Virus record (IMG/VR): IMGVR_UViG_3300023109_002475 | Location: 1-21,812 of that record | Strand: one strand, 5' to 3' | Length of the DNA stretch: 21,812 nt | From: a virus | Shown here: positions 14,581-20,405 of the stretch, piece after piece | How positions within the stretch are numbered: position 1 is the first letter of the stretch | Layout of the letters: every line of letters begins with the position of its first letter | Program-made: the position numbers and the translations under genes | Notes under the pieces: generated by a model | What the model was told of the DNA's origin: nothing | The model's database searches: none | What the model saw: the letters and a program-made list of their open reading frames with translations, nothing else

Positions 14581-14805
14581 ATGCGCAACGAAACCGCAAC
14601 CCGAAACCTGACACTAAGAGCAATGAACTTCTACGGACTGAGGCTCTCACAGTACATCGAGTATTTCTGTGTACTCAAGCACATGCCTGACGGCGAACCG
14701 TACATTTGGTTGAATGACAATGTCACCATGCAAAAGACATTCGCTGTATGGGTCAACCACGGAGACCGAAAAGAGAAGTTAATGGCCCTCTTGGCATCAA
14801 AGTGA
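14581..14805 (+). CDS. Hypothetical 74-aa protein, only plus-strand gene
   Basis: MRNETATRNLTLRAMNFYGL... is a compact, basic 74-aa protein ending in a helix (KEKLMALLASK). It contains an aromatic-rich middle (YIEYFCVLKHM, YIWLNDN, FAVWVNHGD). It does not resemble a family I know. It is credible because an excellent TATA box sits 25.5 bases before the ATG, as for other leaderless genes here. Its 3' end overlaps the end of the tail hub-like gene by 9 bases in convergent orientation. A role as an early regulator transcribed away from the helicase-like gene is possible but unsupported. Confidence 0.75.
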   Translation: MRNETATRNLTLRAMNFYGLRLSQYIEYFCVLKHMPDGEPYIWLNDNVTMQKTFAVWVNHGDRKEKLMALLASK

Positions 14806-16629
14806 TACTTCGTTGGCAAAGCGCAGTGTGGAGACGAGGTTGGGGCTTTGACGCCCTACATTCAGCGTCATCATAGCGCCGGCTGGTGACATTGTCCAAG
14901 ACACTGAGAACACCCTGTGACGGCCCGCTATGCCCGCATGCGTGGCGAACTCCATCACATCTCCGGCCATGATGTCGAAGCGCTCAGGGATGCCCTCTAC
15001 GGTGTACGATTGACGGGTCCTCCCGATGTTCTGTAGCATCAGACCTGCGAACATTTCAGCCTGTCTGACATCCCGCACGGTCTTCTCGTGGACCACCCTG
15101 TGGACTGGTCGGGTTGGGAAGTTCTGCTGGGTCGGAGACGGCACTGTCACATTGATTCCAAGTTCCTCGTTGATGACCGTGACGACATTGAAAATGTCAA
15201 GGTCTCCACTGATTCGCTCGACCGAGGTCGGGTAGAAATCCTGTGGCACATCGGTCCTTGGTAGTCGTCCGGCGACCAACGGGTACACCGTCGAATCGTC
15301 GACTTCGCGCATCTCCCGTAGGTGTATGTAGCCCTTCTCATCGGCGTAGATAACCTGTGGACGGGGTGTGTTGTTGATGAGTCCGAGAACTGATTGAACT
15401 GCGGCGAGTCGAGTCTTCCCCTTGAGGTCAAGACCAGTCGGAACGACGACCCTCGACTTGGACATAATCCGACCGATAGGCGGCGAGTATGACGACTTGG
15501 CGATAATCGACTTGATGACGCTCGATGCGTCACCAGTGATTGACGGATTTTCCAAGAGCGTCTCGTTGGTCAAGAATCCGAGCGTGTCCAAGCAGGTCAG
15601 AGTGACATCATTGGAGGTCTCCTCGATGTCGCTGATATAGCCCGTGAACACCAGTGGAGGGTTCGCCCACTGTCGTGGTGCGGTGAACACCTGCACGGTG
15701 TCTCCGATGGCCCCTGTGCCCGCCCTACGACCTGCTACGCTGGAGATTTTGATGGTCATCACCTGCGGGGTGTTCAATTTGTGAGACGACGAGATACTGA
15801 GCACGCCGTGAATCGACTGGGAACCGTTCAGAACTACAGAGGGTGCGCGAGGCGTTGCCTCATCGACGGCGATAGGCCCGTACAGATTCCTGAAGAAAAC
15901 CTGACGCGAGCGCACGAAAAACACCTTGTGCGGCCAAGCGTTTCTGAGGCCACTGAGTCTCATCTGACGAGGTCGGTTGGTGTACTGCAACCCTTCGGGA
16001 TTCCACCCACCGTCGCTGAATCCGAGGTCGCCGAGGTTGAAGGTCGGAGATGGGAGGATGGTCTGCGGGTAGTTCCCCTCGGTCGGTCCAGTGGTGAACG
16101 AGAATCCGCCTCGCGGTCCTCCGCCCCGTCGATGGATTATGTCGTACTTGTCCATGAACGGGGAACCGCCTTGGTAGTGGTAGCCGAAGCCGACGGTGTC
16201 GGGTAGCGTAGATGAGTGGAGGTGAGGGTCGAATGGACGCGGTGTGCTCAGGCTGGAGTAGCAGGTCGTGACGGTCTTGTCCAGTACCCATCCACCCACC
16301 TCGTTGGGGAATGGAATGAGGCTGAGGCCGAAGTCGGTTGGATAGTGCTGTGGCCTCTCCATGATTTCCTTGTCGGCTGGAGCGGCGTCGAGAGAAATCT
16401 CATCAGCGCTCCTCCGTACGACTTCTCGCCTCGTCTCTGCCCAGTGGCTTGATGCCCATCGAGCGATTGCCGTTCGTGGCCTTCGTGGGTCCTGCCCAAG
16501 CCGCTCTGCTTCATCGAGGAGCACCTTGGGTGGGGTGATGATGAACTCGTCGTCCTGAGTCCGCACGATGCGCTGAAAGCGCTCATTCTCATCCCCCATG
16601 CCTTGTTCAAAGCCAGCGCGGTTATTCAA
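14797..16629 (-). CDS. Tail hub/baseplate-like protein
   Basis: A protein of up to 610 aa. Residues about 270-400 show the pattern of phage tail hub proteins (gp27/gp44/late control D group): GDTVQVFTAPRQW, then PLVFTGYISDIEETSND and VTLTCLDTLGFLTNETLLEN, then helices and SVIKSIIAKSSY. The C-terminal part (DIMAGDVMEFATHAGIAGRH...RVFSVSWTMSP) also fits the final hub strands. The first 250 residues are Pro/Gly/Arg-rich and probably extended. The start is uncertain: TTG 16629 overlaps the stop of the preceding small gene, while ATG 16599 is the first ATG; neither has a clear ribosome binding site. The gene lies apart from the main tail operon. Assignment rests on pattern recognition and is moderate. 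Confidence 0.65.
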   Translation of the reverse strand: MNNRAGFEQGMGDENERFQRIVRTQDDEFIITPPKVLLDEAERLGQDPRRPRTAIARWASSHWAETRREVVRRSADEISLDAAPADKEIMERPQHYPTDFGLSLIPFPNEVGGWVLDKTVTTCYSSLSTPRPFDPHLHSSTLPDTVGFGYHYQGGSPFMDKYDIIHRRGGGPRGGFSFTTGPTEGNYPQTILPSPTFNLGDLGFSDGGWNPEGLQYTNRPRQMRLSGLRNAWPHKVFFVRSRQVFFRNLYGPIAVDEATPRAPSVVLNGSQSIHGVLSISSSHKLNTPQVMTIKISSVAGRRAGTGAIGDTVQVFTAPRQWANPPLVFTGYISDIEETSNDVTLTCLDTLGFLTNETLLENPSITGDASSVIKSIIAKSSYSPPIGRIMSKSRVVVPTGLDLKGKTRLAAVQSVLGLINNTPRPQVIYADEKGYIHLREMREVDDSTVYPLVAGRLPRTDVPQDFYPTSVERISGDLDIFNVVTVINEELGINVTVPSPTQQNFPTRPVHRVVHEKTVRDVRQAEMFAGLMLQNIGRTRQSYTVEGIPERFDIMAGDVMEFATHAGIAGRHRVFSVSWTMSPAGAMMTLNVGRQSPNLVSTLRFANEVSL

Positions 16630-16822
16630 CGAGTCGCTTGCTGTAGTCTTCCACGATTGGAGCGTAGTCGGTCACGCCTTGTGCCAGTGCCAGTGCGTTC
16701 AATTCAATGTCCACGGTGGCGTTGCACATGACCAGTGCAGTCACGACCTTCTTGATTATCGAGGTCTTCTTGAGGTCAAGTGAAATCGTGCCGTCTGAGT
16801 CTCTCTTCGTTGGTAGGTCCAT
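16622..16822 (-). CDS. Hypothetical 66-aa protein
   Basis: From ATG 16822, 66 aa (MDLPTKRDSDGTISLDLKKT...), ending inside the start of the tail hub-like gene (8-base overlap if that gene starts at TTG 16629). It has a short strand region, then helices (IIKKVVTALVMC, IELNALALAQGV). The TATA box at 16843-16850 is centred 24.5 bases upstream of this ATG; an in-frame ATG at 16828 is only 18.5 bases away and so less likely. It may be a small virion or assembly factor for the hub; no family recognised. Confidence 0.7.
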   Translation of the reverse strand: MDLPTKRDSDGTISLDLKKTSIIKKVVTALVMCNATVDIELNALALAQGVTDYAPIVEDYSKRLVE

Positions 16823-16842
16823 ACCCATGCTACGGACCACTC

Positions 16843-16850
16843 CTATATAA
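16843..16850 (-). promoter_or_regulatory. TATA box of 66-aa gene and tail hub-like operon
   Basis: TTATATAG on the minus strand, followed by GAGTGG. It is the only promoter visible for the hub-like gene and selects ATG 16822 over ATG 16828. Confidence 0.75.
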
Positions 16851-16865
16851 GTATGCCGGTTATAT

Positions 16866-17402
16866 TTATTGCCACCAGTAGGGAGCAGGTACGCCCTTTG
16901 TCCACTTGGCGAAGCCGACCTTGTCGCGGCGGTAGTATTCCCGATAGGCCTCGACTACCGTGTGGCGGGTCGGGTCAATCAGGTCGAGGTTCTCACCCTT
17001 GGACTGGTTCATGGCCCGTGCGAACGGGGTCTGAGGAATGTCAGGGAATCGCATTTGGATTTGTGCAGAGTTAGTCCACAGGGTGCGCATCTGCTCGTGC
17101 AGAATCGAATGGTCGTTGTCGAACCGGTCAATCATGTGCTTGGATAGCCCCACGGTGTGAAGCAGTAGCCACATCCAGTTCGCTCGGCTCTCAGACGCCC
17201 ACACCGTACATGGGTGGTGCTTGTACCCACCACGGTGGTGGGTTCCAGCCTTTGTGAGCGGCATCATGCTGGGTGAGCACCCATTGAACAGTGCTGATGC
17301 CACGAGCATCTGTATGCTCTCCTTGAACTGCGAAACGATGTGCTGGTCACACAACATGTCGGCGGCTATCAACGGGTCTCGGTCTACTACGAATATGTTC
17401 AT
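16866..17402 (-). CDS. Phage-type pyrimidine dimer DNA glycosylase-like protein
   Basis: A 178-aa protein matching, from memory, a widespread phage family often annotated as pyrimidine dimer DNA glycosylase. It opens with MNIFVVDRDP, then AADMLCDQHIVSQFKESIQML, then HHPCTVWASESRANWMWLLL, then DIPQTPFARAM, and ends with VEAYREYYRRDKVGFAKW and a Trp-rich terminus. The conserved HPC-x-W-x-ES and YR-x-YY-x-x-DK motifs are present. Repair of UV damage would suit a sunlit-water virus. I cannot confirm the catalytic residues, so the activity is a family-level inference. The TATA region (17423-17430) is about 25 bases before ATG 17402, implying a leaderless mRNA, and is followed by GTGGGG like the replication genes. 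Confidence 0.65.
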   Translation of the reverse strand: MNIFVVDRDPLIAADMLCDQHIVSQFKESIQMLVASALFNGCSPSMMPLTKAGTHHRGGYKHHPCTVWASESRANWMWLLLHTVGLSKHMIDRFDNDHSILHEQMRTLWTNSAQIQMRFPDIPQTPFARAMNQSKGENLDLIDPTRHTVVEAYREYYRRDKVGFAKWTKGVPAPYWWQ

Positions 17403-17422
17403 AGTACCCCTATAGCCCCCAC

Positions 17423-17430
17423 ATACTTAA
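17423..17430 (-). promoter_or_regulatory. TATA box of glycosylase-like gene (GTGGGG class)
   Basis: TTAAGTAT on the minus strand, followed directly by GTGGGG (17417-17422) and then GCTATAGGGG. Its centre is 24.5 bases before ATG 17402. The TATA box is weaker than others, but the GTGGGG spacing is the same as at the replication genes. Confidence 0.6.
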
Positions 17431-17443
17431 AGGTTACGCCATA

Positions 17444-17474
17444 GGTTGTATCGTACAACCAGCCTGAGGAGGCG
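17444..17474. terminator. Tandem hairpins after the zinc protein gene
   Basis: A perfect 7-base inverted repeat GGTTGTA/TACAACC with a 3-base loop (17444-17460) and a second short one, GCCT/AGGC with a 4-base loop (17463-17474). Both lie between the stop codon at 17495 and the next TATA box. There is no T run, so a terminator role is only suggested. Confidence 0.4.
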
Positions 17475-17494
17475 TTCAATCATCCGCATCTGAA

Positions 17495-17746
17495 TCAGCA
17501 GTTCCCATTGTCCCAGCCAAGGTCAATTTCAACGATGAAATCCTTGCTTTCAAAGTGCTCGCAGTCTTCGTTTGGGCAAATGAAAATATACTCATAAATG
17601 GAACCGTCTCGCTCGCATTGAACATATTCGGTTTCGCCACCACAGCAGTCGCATTTTGGTCCGACCGGTGTTTCGTCGTCGTATGTCATTCGTCGCAGTT
17701 CGGTCCGACTTTCCTGTGCATCTCCAAGTCCGTGTGTGTAGGTCAT
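17495..17746 (-). CDS. Small zinc-ribbon-like protein
   Basis: An 83-aa acidic protein with two cysteine pairs that could hold zinc: CDCC (Cys32 and Cys35) and CPNEDC (Cys57 and Cys62), plus Cys44 and a C-terminal Cys83. This two-knuckle arrangement is typical of small zinc ribbons in transcription factors and adaptor proteins. The mRNA is leadered: the TATA box (17783-17790) predicts a start near 17761, and AGAGGCGA lies about 7 bases before ATG 17746. The leader is almost identical to that of the 103-aa gene at 20343, and both proteins begin MTYT. Confidence 0.75.
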   Translation of the reverse strand: MTYTHGLGDAQESRTELRRMTYDDETPVGPKCDCCGGETEYVQCERDGSIYEYIFICPNEDCEHFESKDFIVEIDLGWDNGNC

Positions 17747-17751
17747 ATTTA

Positions 17752-17773
17752 TTCGCCTCTGTTCTATCGTAGT
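17752..17773 (-). repeat. Shared 22-base leader element, copy 1
   Basis: Identical to 20349-20370. It spans the region between TATA box and transcription start plus the ribosome binding site GAGGCGA. The match resumes at the start codon (ATGACCTACAC in both). Confidence 0.9.
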
Positions 17774-17782
17774 GTGTGGTCC

Positions 17783-17790
17783 TATATTAA
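17783..17790 (-). promoter_or_regulatory. TATA box of zinc protein gene
   Basis: TTAATATA on the minus strand (context TTAATATAGG), centred about 40 bases before ATG 17746, so the mRNA should carry a leader of about 14 nt. Confidence 0.75.
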
Positions 17791-17804
17791 GCCACCGGTC
17801 AAAG

Positions 17805-18200
17805 TCACTCGCCCTTGACGAATATGACTTTGTCGCCCACTCGCATGTGTGCCTCTTTCTTGCCCAGCAAGTACAGCACCATGTCTGTCATGGTGGTACT
17901 GACTGAGACGCCCTCTTCGTAGGTGCGTGGAGCGTCAACATATATGTATCGTCCATCCGCGTTCAGCGTCTTCATTTTGCGACGAGGAGCACGCTCAATC
18001 GTGTCAAATCGCAGACTGTACTCTTCGTAGTCTTCTGACCAAAAGTTGTTGCTAACGCGAACAGACAGTGTGTTTTCCCAGTAGGCCCACTTGCCTTGGT
18101 CCAATTTGAGGTAGTGCACTCCATCGTACTTCAACCAAGCACCAATTTTTGCTTTTTGCATCTGTGCTGGGTTCCATTCTCGCATGTTTTTGGCTCGCAT
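17805..18200 (-). CDS. Hypothetical 131-aa protein
   Basis: From ATG 18200, 131 aa (MRAKNMREWNPAQMQKA...). It is basic and Tyr/Trp-rich with several likely beta strands (GAWLKYDGVHYLKLDQGKWA, GRYIYVDAPRTY, RVGDKVIFVKG). No family recognised; the final strand motif resembles small SH3-like barrels, but this is weak. The open frame extends to 18221, yet the TATA box at 18222-18229 is 25.5 bases from ATG 18200, so the shorter leaderless form is preferred. Confidence 0.75.
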   Translation of the reverse strand: MRAKNMREWNPAQMQKAKIGAWLKYDGVHYLKLDQGKWAYWENTLSVRVSNNFWSEDYEEYSLRFDTIERAPRRKMKTLNADGRYIYVDAPRTYEEGVSVSTTMTDMVLYLLGKKEAHMRVGDKVIFVKGE

Positions 18201-18221
18201 GTTTAACCGTAGGGGGTTCAC

Positions 18222-18229
18222 CTATATAA
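18222..18229 (-). promoter_or_regulatory. TATA box with GAAC/CTACGG element
   Basis: TTATATAG on the minus strand, followed by GTGAACCCCCTACGG (18207-18221), similar to the elements after the TATA boxes at 7641 and 10767. Centre 25.5 bases before ATG 18200. Confidence 0.8.
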
Positions 18230-18238
18230 CAGTGCCGT

Positions 18239-19996
18239 CTATAACTGTCGCTTGAGCCACGGTGGAGCGTCCTTGATGTTGTTCCTGAACCAAGATGGGA
18301 TGAGGTGAGCGCTGTTGCGAGCGAAGCGTTGCCAGCCACCGTCGAGGATGAACAGGTGGCCCACATCGTCGGGCGTCCTGACCACGCGGCCAGCGCCTTG
18401 CACGATGGCCAGCGCCGTCTGCAATTGGTACCACTTCTGACACGGTGCGTCGCAGGTGAATCCTGCACCACACAGTTCGCCGCTGTACTTGGTAGGAGGC
18501 TCGTAGGGGCACGAGGGGGTGTCCTCGTGGACCGCTCGCCACGCCTGTTCGTCTTGCATCATTCGCTCGCCGATGACGGGGTCCTTGGTGGGTAGGTAGG
18601 GCACCTTGAGGATGCACAGCCACTCGGCTAACTTGCCCTTGAAATCGAATCCCTGCGTGACATAGGTCGAGATGAGAACGAGGTCGTCTCGGTCACTGGT
18701 GAAGAACTCATCGAGCACCTCCTTGCGTGCGCGAGGGTTGCCGTCGTGAGTCAGGACTCTGTCCTCATGTCCAGCGTCCTTGAGGCCCTGAACAATCTCC
18801 TTGCGAATGGCGTGGCTATGCGGCAGAATAACCCCTCGCTTGTTGGGGAACTGGCGCATGATGGCGTCGATTGCCTTGACCTGCTTCGGCAGTGTGAACT
18901 TGCGCTTGCCCCATGACATGGAGCCACAGGGGGCGTAGTGGACATTGAAGTTCTGAGACGGGAATGGCGACTCGGTGATGTTGATGTAGAGCGTCTTTTG
19001 CCCCTCCAGCCCAAGGCCGTGGAGGAAGGTGTCGATGTCGAGAATGGTAGCAGAGAGCATGATGCGCTTCTTGCTCACCGCCTCGATGATTTCAGCGGCG
19101 TACTGGCGCACCCGAATCGGCTTGAGGATGAGGTAGTGGCCCCACTTGTTGTTCTCGTACGAGATGTGGACATTGGAGGGCTTGTGTAGGATTTCAACGG
19201 CAGTCTCCATCTTGCTGACAGCCTCTCTAATCCGCTCCACCTCCTTCTCGGTGGTGCCCATGTTGAGGTCTGCCTCGGCCTTGCTGAGGGACTTGCGTGC
19301 CACCTCAATCCGCTCCTTCATCTCCTGTCTCCAGTCTCGTGGCGTCAGGTGGTTCGGGAACCGCTCCTTGCCAAAGACGGACTGCCACTCCTTGGCTGAC
19401 AGCCGCACCTCCAGTAGGTCGTGAATGAATCCCTCAAGGTCGTGCGCCTCGTCTATGATGGCGAACTCGCGCTGGTTGAAGTTCGTGTAGCCCTGCACGG
19501 CTCGGAAGAGGTACGCTGGGTTAGAGAGTGTCAGGCGTGCATCCTCAGCCTCGAATCGTTGCTCGTAGTACCCACAGGGGTCTCCACCGTCTTCCTTGCG
19601 CTTAGCGTGCTTGCATGAGCCGGCTTTGGACCAACACGGAGCGCCCTTGGCGGTACCGTTTCGGACCCAGCAGTCGAAGTTCGACCTGCCACGCACCTCG
19701 GACAATTTGTGCCCGTAGTCGGCCTTGTACTGGTCGATAAGGCCAAGGCTCGGAGTCAGCAGGTAGGCTGACTGGAATCGGTTCTGCACCGTCATGGCGA
19801 GGGCTGATTTGCCGATGCCGGTTGGTGCTTGGATGACGATGTTGTCGAAGTCGTCATTTTCCATGGCCCAATACGCTACAGAGAGCGCTTCGGCTTGGTA
19901 CTTGCGTGGAGACGGCATCGGGAAGTCATCCCGAATGTCGTCCCACATGTCCGGCAGGCTGGCCTTGGACGGGATGTTGATACGCACTACTGCCAT
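18239..19996 (-). CDS. XPD/DinG-like Fe-S superfamily 2 DNA helicase
   Basis: From ATG 19996, 585 aa. Motif I is APTGIGKS (about 57-64) and motif II is DEAH (182-185). Between them four cysteines, at about 109, 121, 128 and 141, match the 4Fe-4S cluster of XPD, DinG and FANCJ helicases. The C-terminal helicase domain has RGVILPHSHAIRKEIVQGL, LISTYVTQGFDFKG (motif V) and IVQGAGRVVRTPDDVG (motif VI). Such enzymes unwind DNA 5' to 3' in repair and replication. A second cysteine group near the end (LCGAGFTCDAPCQKW) is noteworthy. The TATA box (20019-20026) lies 26.5 bases before this ATG; the longer open frame to 20041 includes the promoter and is rejected. It appears to be transcribed alone. Confidence 0.9.
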   Translation of the reverse strand: MAVVRINIPSKASLPDMWDDIRDDFPMPSPRKYQAEALSVAYWAMENDDFDNIVIQAPTGIGKSALAMTVQNRFQSAYLLTPSLGLIDQYKADYGHKLSEVRGRSNFDCWVRNGTAKGAPCWSKAGSCKHAKRKEDGGDPCGYYEQRFEAEDARLTLSNPAYLFRAVQGYTNFNQREFAIIDEAHDLEGFIHDLLEVRLSAKEWQSVFGKERFPNHLTPRDWRQEMKERIEVARKSLSKAEADLNMGTTEKEVERIREAVSKMETAVEILHKPSNVHISYENNKWGHYLILKPIRVRQYAAEIIEAVSKKRIMLSATILDIDTFLHGLGLEGQKTLYINITESPFPSQNFNVHYAPCGSMSWGKRKFTLPKQVKAIDAIMRQFPNKRGVILPHSHAIRKEIVQGLKDAGHEDRVLTHDGNPRARKEVLDEFFTSDRDDLVLISTYVTQGFDFKGKLAEWLCILKVPYLPTKDPVIGERMMQDEQAWRAVHEDTPSCPYEPPTKYSGELCGAGFTCDAPCQKWYQLQTALAIVQGAGRVVRTPDDVGHLFILDGGWQRFARNSAHLIPSWFRNNIKDAPPWLKRQL

Positions 19997-20018
19997 GCTT
20001 CCATCAACCCCGCCCCAC

Positions 20019-20026
20019 CTATATGA
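20019..20026 (-). promoter_or_regulatory. TATA box of XPD/DinG-like helicase (GTGGGG class)
   Basis: TCATATAG on the minus strand, same octamer as at the ATPase operon (10135-10142), followed directly by GTGGGG (20013-20018). Centre 26.5 bases before ATG 19996. Confidence 0.85.
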
Positions 20027-20031
20027 GGGGC

Positions 20032-20343
20032 TCACCAGCACCCGTTGCTCATGGTGTAGTTCATCAAGTCGTCGCCGCCGTATGGCTCGTTGCGAATGTT
20101 TCGCCAGTCGTCTTCTTCACGCTGTGCTCGGAGTTCTGCGTCGGTAGGTAGGTCAGCCATTCGCTCTGCGATTTGGTCTCGTTGTGCGAGGCAGTCTTCT
20201 GCAATTGCTCGGCAAGCGGTTCGGACTGATTGGTCGACAGTCGCCAATCCAGTGTCGAGTGAGTCCATGATTTCAGCGGCCTGCGCTTCAAGGGATTCAA
20301 TTGCGGTTTGTGCTTGTTCTTGGGTTTTCGGGGTGTAGGTCAT
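20032..20343 (-). CDS. Hypothetical 103-aa coiled-coil protein
   Basis: From ATG 20343, 103 aa. Residues about 5-80 are helical and rich in Ala, Gln, Glu and Asp with a heptad-like pattern (AQTAIESLEAQAAEIMDSLD, AIAEDCLAQRDQIAERMADL), so a coiled coil is likely. The C terminus is short and polar (DLMNYTMSNGCW). No family recognised. The start is fixed by the TATA box (20379-20386), predicting transcription from about 20357, and by AGAGGCGA before the ATG. The leader is nearly identical to that of the zinc protein gene at 17746. Confidence 0.75.
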   Translation of the reverse strand: MTYTPKTQEQAQTAIESLEAQAAEIMDSLDTGLATVDQSVRTACRAIAEDCLAQRDQIAERMADLPTDAELRAQREEDDWRNIRNEPYGGDDLMNYTMSNGCW

Positions 20344-20348
20344 CTTTG

Positions 20349-20370
20349 TTCGCCTCTGTTCTATCGTAGT
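20349..20370 (-). repeat. Shared 22-base leader element, copy 2
   Basis: Exact copy of 17752-17773, in the same place between TATA box and start codon. The TATA boxes and coding sequences otherwise differ. Confidence 0.9.
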
Positions 20371-20378
20371 AGGCGCCC

Positions 20379-20386
20379 CTATATAA
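20379..20386 (-). promoter_or_regulatory. TATA box of 103-aa coiled-coil gene
   Basis: TTATATAG on the minus strand, centred 39.5 bases before ATG 20343, so the mRNA should carry a short leader with the ribosome binding site. Confidence 0.8.
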
Positions 20387-20405
20387 GGGTGCCGATGATA
20401 GATAC

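Noticed and set aside
17495-17746. Zinc protein as a homologue of the 103-aa gene product because both start MTYT
   Set aside because: Similarity ends after the first few codons. One protein is Cys-rich, the other a coiled coil without Cys pairs; only the leader is shared.
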